From Bacteroidota bacterium (GTDB lineage Bacteria > Bacteroidota > Bacteroidia > Chitinophagales > UBA2359): a stretch of 6,085 nt of DNA. The translations under genes were made by a program, and so were the position numbers. Positions within the stretch are counted from its first letter, which is position 1; each line of letters opens with the position of its first letter. Shown one piece after another: positions 1-6,085 of the stretch. The DNA lies in contig JAHDGP010000286.1 of NCBI GenBank assembly GCA_020627525.1, positions 1 through 6,085 of the forward strand. The letters run 5' to 3'. Below the pieces are notes generated by a model. The model ran no database searches, was not told where the DNA came from, and saw nothing but the letters and a program-made list of their open reading frames with translations.

Positions 1-199
1 CTTCAATTGTATGCTGTTTCCGTTCATCAAGATTGGAGTTTTCAATTGACATTGCCTTATTCATATCACCAATATCAAATTGAATTTCCAAGTTGATTTT
101 ATTGTCAATTATCTCAAAATTGTAAAATGAAATAGGTACCTCATGAGCAGAAAATGACAATAAACTGCTCAAAACTAATATGGCTAAAATAGATTTCAT
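1..199 (-). CDS. Small secreted protein, possibly DUF6702-like (3' end beyond window)
   Basis: The reading frame opens with ATG at 199-197 and stays open to the window edge, giving 66 codons of an incomplete protein. It starts MKSILAILVLSSLLSFSA, a short classical signal peptide with one Lys and a hydrophobic core, and the mature chain probably begins HEVPISFYNFEI. That beginning (His just after the signal peptide, then alternating beta-strand-like residues, then an acidic 'FDIGDM' stretch) resembles small Bacteroidota periplasmic proteins of the DUF6702 type. This is recalled from the general pattern, not shown by a search. The start is only 12 bases after the stop of the sulfatase gene, with no promoter or terminator between them, so the two are probably co-transcribed. 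The 12-base gap is AT-rich without a Shine-Dalgarno sequence, which is normal for this phylum. The gene call is firm; the family name is tentative. Confidence 0.75.
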   Translation of the reverse strand, partial: MKSILAILVLSSLLSFSAHEVPISFYNFEIIDNKINLEIQFDIGDMNKAMSIENSNLDERKQHTIE

Positions 200-211
200 A
201 AAATTCAAATA

Positions 212-3133
212 TTACGGACAGAATTGTAACTCTGCTGGTGATAATTTGGCATTGTTTAAATTCCAAAAATCAAAATCTGTGGTTTGAATGATGCCATCTA
301 GATTTACATCTGAAAAACTATAAGTATTGATTATAGCCGTACTTTCAATCCATTTATCAAAGTCAGTTGTTTGAATTGTTTGGTCAATATTCATATCTCC
401 TGTTATCATAAATGCTTTTCCATCCATCGCCGTTTTTTGTTGAAGAGAACCATATGCCATATCAGCATTTGTAGTAAAGTCATAATTGACAAAACCTTCG
501 TCGCCTATTGCAATCTTAGTCATAATGTCTAAATGATTTCTATGCCTGATTACAAAATAATAAGAAGCATTGTTTGCCAATTCAAATGCTAAATCTTTCA
601 ATCCATCGACCGATTTGATATATCCATCTGACAATAAAACACCTGCCTTTGTACTTATTACGGAACAAGGGTCTAAACTGCTTCTTTGTTCTACTAACAC
701 CCAATCCACCATATTGGATGGGAAATTTGTGATGGTTTCTGAACCATTATAATTGAAGGGCGCTTGACCATAAGGTTGATTATACGGAATCAAAGACTTA
801 TCAACCAAATCTGTTCGCATCTGTTCTGTTCCATTCAAATATGCACCTTCCAAAAATACTTTAAGTGAAATAAATGCACTTCCTTTATTGTCACCATCAA
901 AAGTTAAATTTGGCGTTCCGCTAAAACACCTTCCGATTTGTGGAAAAGTTTCTGTTACAACATAAAAATAATCAAAGGTTTCTGTTCCTTGTGAAGTATT
1001 TAAAGTAATACTTCTTTGAACACCATTGCATTCATCCAAATCACCAATTCCCTGAACAAATTCGTAATCATTGGTATATTTTCCATTGTATGGACCACAC
1101 GGAGCGTTTAAACCATCTCCAGGTCGATCTCCACTTTTGAGTCTAAAACTTGATTGCAGTTCTGTTATATTTCCACTTGCATCTGGTCCAAAGCGGTATA
1201 AAATAGGGAAGCCATCCGCTGCCCATCCAACCTGCAACGGTTGAGCAGGCGCTACACTTGTTGTTGAAATGCCTGTTTGTAAATGTTCTACATATTCGAA
1301 CATATTTCCATGATAATGATAACCCTGAGGACCCGTATGAGCAGACGCACAATCAAGTGCTACTAAGTCTGAACCAGAGCCTTGATTATTGGTGGCTTCA
1401 AATACCCAGTTCCAGTTAAATTCACCAGTTGTTGGATTTTCAAAAATGAAAGGTGTAGCTGGTGCAGGTGCGATTAAAACTCCATTTAATGCAACTCCAA
1501 AATAGGTTTTGGGTCTATTGTTACTGGCTAAAATAGAAGTTGTACTCGTAGCAATAGCGGGACTCGCATCCATTTCAAAAACATAATTTTTAGGATAAGG
1601 AATAGAGTTGTTGTTTTTATAACAAAAATCGTGATTGGGTAGGTTGTTTGTGCAAATATTCCTAATACCATTCTCGACAGTTTCATTATAGAAATTATCA
1701 ATGGAAGGAGAGGCACAGCAACCAATATTTGTTGTACTTAATGTATTGTCATAAACACAAACATAGCTGGTGTCACAATTTTGATCAATGGCATCTTCCA
1801 CACCATTTTGAATCAAATCCTGACAAGACCAGTTGGTTCTGATGTCAAAAGCTTCTGCCTCTAAATCTGTTTTGATTGATTCTTGAATAGACGTTAAAGA
1901 GCCAATCATATTATTTTGTTCTAAAGTATCTGCAATTAGGTCATAAAATTCTTGTGTTCCATCTGCAAATTCAATCAATTTATATTGATCATTTCTTATT
2001 GTCCATCCCGTCAAAGTCCCAGATGAAATTTCACAATAATTATAAGGTCTAGAAGGTCCAGCACTGTTGGATAGCAATGGCTCAAAACTCATACTATTAT
2101 AAATGCCACCTGGCAAATTAGCTCCTGCAATATCCAAAACTGTTGCGTATATATCTGTAGCGTGTACCAATGCCTCCTCTTCTTGGTTTTGCCTCGTTAC
2201 ACCCGCTCCCGAAACAATAAACGGTACATGAATACCTCCTTGATACAAGGTGCCTTTGGAGTGATCACTTGGAAAATTTTGAATGACTCCAGTAGGAGTT
2301 CCATTGTCTCCAAGAAAAATAATGGTCGTATTGTTCAATACATTCGTTGGAATATTTTTGATTAGTCGTCCAATTTCAAAATCCAATGATTCAATCATTG
2401 TCATGTATTTTTGAAGATTTGAGTTGGTTTGTCCAGAAGTGTAAGTAGAATCTGGTGGAATATGAAAGGGAGTATGTGGTGCTACATGCGCAAGCCACAA
2501 AAACCACGGTTGGTTTTGTGCATTTACCCAATCAATGGCAGCATTGGTCAGATTTGTAGTGGTGTATTCCAATTCATTAGAACTCGTTCCATTTGTAACT
2601 TTTGTCCAATCATAATAATCAGAAACCGAAGAGTTAAAAACACCTTCATAATGATTAACTCCATGTTGAACAGGATGCGTGTAATCAGCAGGATTTGAAA
2701 CATGCCATTTCCCAATAACAGCCTCACTGTAGGCATTGCCTGATACGGTTGCTAATTCTTTAAACAATGAAGTATGAGCAACGTCCAGATTTCCAGGAGC
2801 ATCTAAAACACCCGTTTTTACCCCATACTTCCCACTCATTATAGCGGATCGGGTAGGAGTACAAGTTGGATACGCCCAAGCATTTTTGAAAGTAAGCCCT
2901 GCTGACCTCAAACTGTCTAAGACAGGCGTGTTTGGCATTCTCGGATTATTCTGATAGCCATTTGTTACATCAACCCCTAAATCATCAGCAATTATTAGTA
3001 AAATATTTGGCTGAGATGGATCTGTTTGTGAATAACAAAATGTACAGTTAAGTAAAAATAAAACAATGCAAGTAAGGAGAGAGTATTTTGGTTTAGTTTT
3101 ATTTGAATATAAAACCCTGTAATTATTAAGCAT
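212..3133 (-). CDS. Secreted multi-domain sulfatase with YHYH domain and dockerin-like C-terminus
   Basis: The 973-residue protein has a signal peptide (basic residues 12-16, hydrophobic core 18-30, likely cleavage after Ser35, leaving Gln36). Residues about 41-430 are a formylglycine-dependent sulfatase that hydrolyses sulfate esters. Visible active-site residues are Asp50/Asp51, Cys91 in CTPTR (converted to formylglycine by FGE or anSME), Arg95, Lys102, GKWH (Lys142, His144), His216/His220, GDNG (Asp276, Asn277) and Lys293. Residues 434-460 are a small Cys-rich linker. Residues about 478-745 form a YHYH domain with 'VALNGV', YHYH at 605-608, 'ADGFPI', 'DLDECNG' and 'ETFPQIGRCFSGTP'. Residues about 753-908 are a Bacteroidota surface-protein module ('LEGAY', 'NQPYGQAPFNYNG', 'VDWVLVEQR', 'YYFVIRHRNHLD'). 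Residues 911-960 are two dockerin-like calcium loops. The start is secure: an in-frame TAA directly precedes the ATG and the next Met is residue 66. Substrate is unknown. No lipobox and no obvious type IX sorting domain is seen. Confidence 0.93.
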   Translation of the reverse strand: MLNNYRVLYSNKTKPKYSLLTCIVLFLLNCTFCYSQTDPSQPNILLIIADDLGVDVTNGYQNNPRMPNTPVLDSLRSAGLTFKNAWAYPTCTPTRSAIMSGKYGVKTGVLDAPGNLDVAHTSLFKELATVSGNAYSEAVIGKWHVSNPADYTHPVQHGVNHYEGVFNSSVSDYYDWTKVTNGTSSNELEYTTTNLTNAAIDWVNAQNQPWFLWLAHVAPHTPFHIPPDSTYTSGQTNSNLQKYMTMIESLDFEIGRLIKNIPTNVLNNTTIIFLGDNGTPTGVIQNFPSDHSKGTLYQGGIHVPFIVSGAGVTRQNQEEEALVHATDIYATVLDIAGANLPGGIYNSMSFEPLLSNSAGPSRPYNYCEISSGTLTGWTIRNDQYKLIEFADGTQEFYDLIADTLEQNNMIGSLTSIQESIKTDLEAEAFDIRTNWSCQDLIQNGVEDAIDQNCDTSYVCVYDNTLSTTNIGCCASPSIDNFYNETVENGIRNICTNNLPNHDFCYKNNNSIPYPKNYVFEMDASPAIATSTTSILASNNRPKTYFGVALNGVLIAPAPATPFIFENPTTGEFNWNWVFEATNNQGSGSDLVALDCASAHTGPQGYHYHGNMFEYVEHLQTGISTTSVAPAQPLQVGWAADGFPILYRFGPDASGNITELQSSFRLKSGDRPGDGLNAPCGPYNGKYTNDYEFVQGIGDLDECNGVQRSITLNTSQGTETFDYFYVVTETFPQIGRCFSGTPNLTFDGDNKGSAFISLKVFLEGAYLNGTEQMRTDLVDKSLIPYNQPYGQAPFNYNGSETITNFPSNMVDWVLVEQRSSLDPCSVISTKAGVLLSDGYIKSVDGLKDLAFELANNASYYFVIRHRNHLDIMTKIAIGDEGFVNYDFTTNADMAYGSLQQKTAMDGKAFMITGDMNIDQTIQTTDFDKWIESTAIINTYSFSDVNLDGIIQTTDFDFWNLNNAKLSPAELQFCP
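254..403 (-). repeat. Pair of dockerin-like calcium-binding loops at the sulfatase C-terminus
   Basis: Two related segments, GDMNIDQTIQTTDFDKW (residues 912-928, bases 350-400) and SDVNLDGIIQTTDFDFW (941-957, bases 263-313), repeat at a 29-residue step. Each has the 12-residue EF-hand-like loop with Asp/Asn at loop positions 1, 3, 5 and 12 (Asp913, Asn915, Asp917, Asp924; Asp942, Asn944, Asp946, Asp953). The DNA of the two copies is also alike around the QTTDFD stretch, which points to an internal duplication. Such pairs are common at the ends of Bacteroidota surface proteins. A role in calcium-dependent folding or attachment is inferred; no cohesin partner is visible here. Confidence 0.8.
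899..1702 (-). other. YHYH domain region within the sulfatase fusion
   Basis: Residues about 478-745 match the family's ordered landmarks: 'NGIRNICTNNLPNHDF' near the beginning, 'YFGVALNGV' at 544-552, Cys595 and His599 before 'GPQGYHYHG' (bases 1310-1321 encode the YHYH itself), 'GWAADGFPILYRFG' at 636-649, 'DLDECNG' at 698-704 and 'ETFPQIGRCFSGTP' at 728-741. YHYH proteins are secreted and of unknown biochemical function; the His-rich motif suggests metal binding, which is inference. The domain appears full length, not a remnant. Confidence 0.85.
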
Positions 3134-3309
3134 TTATATATATTGTGAATGCGGATTAAATTTAGCAATACTAAGGTAGTTGAAAATCCAAATATTATTC
3201 AATAGTGGTATATCATTTTACTTACAAATAATGATATTGTTTCATTTGAATTTATAAACTTAAATTGTAGAAATGTATTCCAACTTACCGTTGTAAATAT
3301 TTTGTCTAT

Positions 3310-3338
3310 CAAAGATATAGATATACTTAATTTTTAAA
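3310..3338 (-). promoter_or_regulatory. Candidate Bacteroidota-type promoter for the sulfatase gene
   Basis: On the minus strand, bases 3317-3310 read TATCTTTG, an exact match to the Bacteroidota -7 consensus TAnnTTTG. Nineteen bases upstream (3338-3336) is TTT, one base from the TTG expected at the -33 element. The implied transcription start is near 3303, giving a leader of roughly 170 bases. It lies just downstream of the hairpin, as expected for a new transcription unit. A weaker alternative, AATATTTG at 3196-3189 (one mismatch), would give a shorter leader. Confidence 0.5.
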
Positions 3339-3349
3339 TATACGTTTGC

Positions 3350-3420
3350 ATTATTTTTGCTATAAATCGCAACAAACCGCATTTATATTAAATACGGTTT
3401 GTTGCGACTTATTATTTTTG
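3350..3420. repeat. 10-base direct repeats flanking the palindrome
   Basis: ATTATTTTTG occurs at 3350-3359 and again at 3411-3420, bracketing the 51-base stretch that contains the hairpin. Exact 10-base repeats on both sides of a palindrome are what an insertion with target duplication would leave. In AT-rich DNA they could also be chance, or the A-tract/T-tract of a two-way terminator. Confidence 0.5.
3362..3412 (-). terminator. Strong hairpin, probable terminator of the repeat-protein gene
   Basis: A perfect 13-base inverted repeat (TCGCAACAAACCG at 3367-3379, CGGTTTGTTGCGA at 3395-3407) encloses, after one C:A mismatch, a further 5-base stem (ATTTA/TAAAT) and a TAT loop. Outside the main stem, four more bases on each side (3362-3365 with 3409-3412) can pair after one mismatch. 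The stem begins 32 bases after the stop of the large repeat-protein gene, where a terminator is expected. In the minus-strand transcript the bases after the hairpin are UUUAUAG, a weak U-tract preceded by an A-rich stretch. The plus strand has a better T-run. The hairpin is certain; termination is inferred. Confidence 0.55.
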
Positions 3421-3439
3421 TCTAAATGAATCTAAGTTT

Positions 3440-6085
3440 TTATTGCCCAAGTTCGCAACAACCATTTACATTGTCAATAATTCTTGGACCAAAAGTTTGC
3501 TCACAATTTGGATAATCAGGGTGTGTAACTACTAAAGTAAATTCTCCTGTTGTTGAAGGAGAAAAATAAGGGTTGCCTGTAAAGCAGGCTATTTTTGTTC
3601 CTTGCTCATTGTACCAACTGTAAATTTCAATTCCATCCATTGGAAAGTCTGTGATTCCATACAAAGCACCGTCTCTTATCAAAGGTTTGTTTTCTAATAA
3701 ATTGTCGCAATTTTCAGCGGTTAATATATCTTCTAAGTAAGAAATTTCAAGATTTATAAATGGATTGATACAATCCTCATAACGATTGCGAAATCTAATT
3801 AAATAATCTTCTCCAGCGACTAAATCATATATTTGTTCATCACCAAACTGTCCAATACAATAATTAATCTCAGCAGACATTGATTCGATGTATTCATTGT
3901 TATAAATACACCTGTAAACTGCTAAACGCACAGGACATACATAATCGTCAGAGCAGGTGCTAAACAAAAATTCACCAGTTTGATCTGGACTAAAATAATA
4001 ACTTGTTACAAGTTCTTCAGATGTATAAAAGCCTTCAGTAGCTTGTGTATAATCGTTACAAGTCGTTGAAGTTGTTGGTATTTCCTCATCTTCACATTGT
4101 ATGTGGTAGGAAGTTTGTGAACCAAATGCTCTACCACTTATAAACAATTTACCATCAAGATATATGTCGTATGATCCTATCCCATAAGCACAACAAATTC
4201 CATCACCATAAGAATCTGTAATTATGAATTCAGAACACCTGGTTGTATCAATACAAAACTCTATATTATAAAGTGTATTGTCATCATAAGTTCCCTCTGG
4301 AATATTCATAGCGTACTCACCATTATCTTGGTATTGAACATACCAACCTGTTTCTTCACCATAACCGTCAGTTCGCAAAACCAATTGAAATAGGGTCAAC
4401 CCATTTTCGCAGGCAGGTGTTTCAGATGGAGAAAAACAAAATTCAATTAAATCATTCGGATTATCTTGATTATAAACATGCATTAAATAAGTTTTACTGG
4501 TATCTAAACCATATACTACATTGTCCGAGTCTGATAAGCAAGCTAAAGCATAATCAGAACAGGTTTCAAAAATAGATATGAAAGAGTTTGCGGTAAAAGG
4601 GGTGAAATCCATTTGAGCACTTGCAGGTGTAAATGTAAACCATTGTCCAACTGAACTTATATGACATAAATCATGGAGTTCATTGTGTGCATTAGTGTTT
4701 GTAATTGCATATTGAAACTCGCAGTTATCTCCATCCCTAGTAATAGTTTCTAAAGGTATTGCATTAGAGCAAAAATCATTTGGTAACTCATTTAGCGATT
4801 CTTGAATGCAAATTGAAACACCATTTTGAAATTCATTTTGATTATTTGTATAAATTAATAATAAATATTCTGTTCCAGCAACCAAGTTAGATAATGTAAG
4901 ATCTTCTCCTACTGCACAATCTAATTCTACCAAATCATTGCATGATCCTGACTCAAAAACAGCGTATTTTAAATTAAGTAAGCCATTATATTGAACAATC
5001 TCAATTGCTTCTGAATTAGCGGTAAAGCTTAACCAGTGTCCAAAATATTGCTCTTTAGTTTGACAAGAAGAAACATTTTGACAATCTATGATAAAATTGT
5101 TGATATCCAAAAGTGAATAATTATCAATCAATTGCAGGTTTTGGAAACAAAATCCATTTTCTTCTATATTATCATAGACTAAGGTATTATTACAATTATC
5201 ATATTGTGAATCAGGTTTTTGTTCTATACATAATTCTATATCGTTATTTTTTACTCTTGACCAAACTTGTAATAAATATTCTTCACCAGCTTCTAGTTCA
5301 CAAGTGTAAAAATTAACAATGTAATTATCACAAAATATTTCATCTAGTTCATCACAATCATTGTTTTTATACAATGAATAACCACCATTAAGGTTACCTG
5401 CTATTTTAATATTCGATGAACTATCTGGCACTGTAAAACTATACCATCTTGAATAGACAGGTTGAGTATTACAAGATGGCTGATGTGAACTTTCATAATT
5501 TGATGGCCCCATTTCAACGATAAAAGTATTTTCCGCACAGTCACCAGATAAATCTATTATGTCTTCTAATGGAGTAGCCGTTTCACAAACATCATTATCA
5601 ATTGAAGGATATTTTTCTTTCAAGCAAAAACTGACATCTGCTGGAAGGTCATTCCAGATCCTTATAAGATAAGTTTTGCCAACTTCAAGTCCAGTAATAT
5701 CTCCAGAAACATCATTTAAACATGTGAGCGTATATTCAGGTTCACCATTGTAAACATAATAATGATCACAATCGTTTTCGTAAATAGCTATACCTGGAGT
5801 TCTGTGCATTGATTCAAAATAATAATCGCTGGTTGTTGCCTCAAATGAATACCAAACAGAAAAATTCTTAATATTATCACAAGCAGGAAAAGCTGATTCA
5901 TCTTTAGCATTAGTCAGGTCTACTGTAACTTCTTCACATTCATCGTATTTACTAATTTCATAAGGATAGGGAATGGCATCTTCACATCTATCATTTATCA
6001 AAGGTTCCTCGCCAGCAGTCAAACAGATATAATAAGGTATAGATATATTTGACCTAGTGAATAACTGCATTAAGTATTTTTCTCC
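3440..6085 (-). CDS. Large secreted PPC-like repeat protein, 5' end beyond window
   Basis: Only the C-terminal 881 codons are present. The frame is open to the window edge: the five codons before the ATG at 6070 read GEKYL, which with the following MQLF matches the 'GxxYLxxxx' strand that recurs in every repeat, so that Met is internal. Counting it as residue 1, the visible order is: tail of one repeat (to 25), PPC-like repeats at 26-158, 159-289, 290-430 and 431-551, a DSYGDG(I)CC module (552-664), a diverged fifth PPC-like repeat (665-783) and an Ig/PKD-like domain (784-876, 'YSWYNEQGTKI', 'NPYFSPSTTGEFTLVV', 'NCEQTFGP'). The many paired cysteines fit disulfide-bonded extracellular folding. 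No enzyme signature is seen in the visible part; a catalytic domain could lie upstream. The protein ends NGCCELGQ without a recognisable type IX sorting domain. An adhesin-like or structural surface role is inferred. Confidence 0.88.
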   Translation of the reverse strand, partial: GEKYLMQLFTRSNISIPYYICLTAGEEPLINDRCEDAIPYPYEISKYDECEEVTVDLTNAKDESAFPACDNIKNFSVWYSFEATTSDYYFESMHRTPGIAIYENDCDHYYVYNGEPEYTLTCLNDVSGDITGLEVGKTYLIRIWNDLPADVSFCLKEKYPSIDNDVCETATPLEDIIDLSGDCAENTFIVEMGPSNYESSHQPSCNTQPVYSRWYSFTVPDSSSNIKIAGNLNGGYSLYKNNDCDELDEIFCDNYIVNFYTCELEAGEEYLLQVWSRVKNNDIELCIEQKPDSQYDNCNNTLVYDNIEENGFCFQNLQLIDNYSLLDINNFIIDCQNVSSCQTKEQYFGHWLSFTANSEAIEIVQYNGLLNLKYAVFESGSCNDLVELDCAVGEDLTLSNLVAGTEYLLLIYTNNQNEFQNGVSICIQESLNELPNDFCSNAIPLETITRDGDNCEFQYAITNTNAHNELHDLCHISSVGQWFTFTPASAQMDFTPFTANSFISIFETCSDYALACLSDSDNVVYGLDTSKTYLMHVYNQDNPNDLIEFCFSPSETPACENGLTLFQLVLRTDGYGEETGWYVQYQDNGEYAMNIPEGTYDDNTLYNIEFCIDTTRCSEFIITDSYGDGICCAYGIGSYDIYLDGKLFISGRAFGSQTSYHIQCEDEEIPTTSTTCNDYTQATEGFYTSEELVTSYYFSPDQTGEFLFSTCSDDYVCPVRLAVYRCIYNNEYIESMSAEINYCIGQFGDEQIYDLVAGEDYLIRFRNRYEDCINPFINLEISYLEDILTAENCDNLLENKPLIRDGALYGITDFPMDGIEIYSWYNEQGTKIACFTGNPYFSPSTTGEFTLVVTHPDYPNCEQTFGPRIIDNVNGCCELGQ
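4079..4417 (-). other. DSYGDG(I)CC module inside the repeat protein
   Basis: Residues 552-664 of the repeat protein (numbered from the internal Met at 6070) contain 'LVLRTDGYGEETGWYV', then 'CSEFIITDSYGDGICCAYG' with Asp619, Asp623 and the Cys626-Cys627 pair, then 'GSYDIYLDGKLFISGRAFG'. This TDxYGxEtxW...DSYGDGxCC...Gsy pattern is known from secreted proteins of Bacteroidota and some marine eukaryotes. It probably forms a small beta-sandwich with a turn rich in Asp/Gly, possibly calcium-bound; the function is unknown. Confidence 0.75.
4418..5995 (-). repeat. Four tandem PPC-like protein repeats
   Basis: Four successive segments of 121-141 residues (5597-5995, 5204-5596, 4781-5203, 4418-4780) share one layout. 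Each opens with a Cys near the start (NDRCEDAIPY, NDVCETATPL, YDNCNNTLVY, NDFCSNAIPL). A central strand follows (VWYSFEA, RWYSFTV, HWLSFTA, QWFTFTP), then a 'xYxxxxC' stretch. The closing strand is G/SxxYL (GKTYLIRIW, GEEYLLQVW, GTEYLLLIY, SKTYLMHVY), ending in an FC/LC/IC pair-forming Cys. This is the pattern of bacterial pre-peptidase C-terminal beta-sandwich domains. The copies are diverged in sequence, so the duplication is old. Confidence 0.8.

Larger units (their letters stand above)
3134..3439. other. Intergenic region between the repeat-protein gene and the sulfatase gene
   Basis: This 306-base AT-rich stretch holds no gene that can be supported on either strand. Reading in the direction of the genes it contains, in order, a strong hairpin flanked by short direct repeats (3350-3420), a Bacteroidota promoter core (3310-3338) and a leader of about 170 bases running to the sulfatase ATG. 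No riboswitch-like conserved structure was recognised in the leader. A TAA immediately before the ATG closes the sulfatase frame upstream. Confidence 0.7.

Noticed and set aside
570..752. Open frame of 60 codons on the plus strand
   Set aside because: It lies opposite well-conserved domain sequence of the sulfatase fusion and has no signal, motif or start context of its own.
1143..1352. Minus-strand open frame overlapping the YHYH region
   Set aside because: It is out of frame with the YHYH coding sequence, which is continuous and clearly recognisable. The same applies to those at 1528-1725 and 2548-2736.
2384..2400. Perfect 7-base palindrome CAATGAT-TCA-ATCATTG
   Set aside because: It is inside the sulfatase coding sequence and short enough to arise by chance in AT-rich DNA; there is no second copy or context for an operator.
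2162..2698. Two plus-strand open frames (67 and 89 codons) opposite the sulfatase domain
   Set aside because: They are antisense to the catalytic domain, whose motifs are intact, and their products show no recognisable features.
3029..3048. Possible lipoprotein signal around Cys30 or Cys33 of the sulfatase (LLNC, TFC)
   Set aside because: Neither cysteine is preceded by a proper lipobox (small residue at -1 with Ala/Ser/Thr/Val/Ile at -2); cleavage before Gln36 fits better.
3222..3245. Seven-codon open frame (MKQYHYL) in the sulfatase leader
   Set aside because: Too short to support without conservation, and it shows no attenuator-like codon run or paired hairpins.
3341..3359. TACGTTTG and TATTTTTG on the plus strand, both matching the TAnnTTTG -7 pattern
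   Set aside because: No -33 TTG is at the right distance and no plus-strand gene follows; such matches are frequent in T-rich DNA.
5113..5316. Plus-strand open frame of 67 codons rich in Tyr, Leu and Ile
   Set aside because: Its composition is what AT-rich antisense of the repeat protein gives; it lies inside PPC-like repeats two and three.
1..6085. CRISPR array, tRNA, rRNA, insertion sequence or defence genes
   Set aside because: No spaced short repeats, no tRNA-like cloverleaf, no transposase or integrase motifs and no defence-type domains were seen on either strand.

Overview
The window looks like part of a chromosome of a member of the Bacteroidota, probably marine or other aquatic, with an AT-rich genome close to Saprospiria or Flavobacteriia. 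The grounds are the AT-rich DNA, start codons without a clear Shine-Dalgarno sequence, a TAnnTTTG-type -7 promoter element, a signal peptide ending in Ser-Gln, and several extracellular modules typical of that phylum. These are a YHYH domain, pre-peptidase-C-like (PPC-like) repeats, a DSYGDG(I)CC module, an 'LEGAY...YYFVIRHRNHLD' module and dockerin-like DxNxDG repeats. The exact lineage is an inference.

All three genes lie on the minus strand, so they read from high to low coordinates. First comes a large secreted repeat protein (3440-6085). It is cut by the window edge at its 5' end, and the apparent ATG at 6070 is an internal methionine. It carries five PPC-like, cysteine-rich repeats plus the tail of another, a DSYGDG(I)CC domain between two of them, and a C-terminal Ig/PKD-like domain. 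Next is a 306-base intergenic region (3134-3439). It holds a strong hairpin just after the stop codon, which is probably a terminator, and a good Bacteroidota promoter core (TATCTTTG) for the next gene.

The second gene (212-3133) encodes a 973-residue secreted protein. It joins a sulfatase with a complete set of visible active-site residues to a YHYH domain, a Bacteroidota surface-protein module and a C-terminal pair of dockerin-like calcium loops. Twelve bases after its stop a third gene begins (199 to the left edge), encoding a small secreted protein that resembles the DUF6702 group. The sulfatase gene and this small gene probably form one transcription unit.

All three products carry export signals or look extracellular. 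The sulfatase fusion could act on sulfated polysaccharides or other sulfate esters at the cell surface, but no substrate can be read from the sequence. No mobile element, CRISPR array, RNA gene or defence system was found. The most unusual items are the multi-domain sulfatase-YHYH fusion and the palindrome flanked by 10-base direct repeats.
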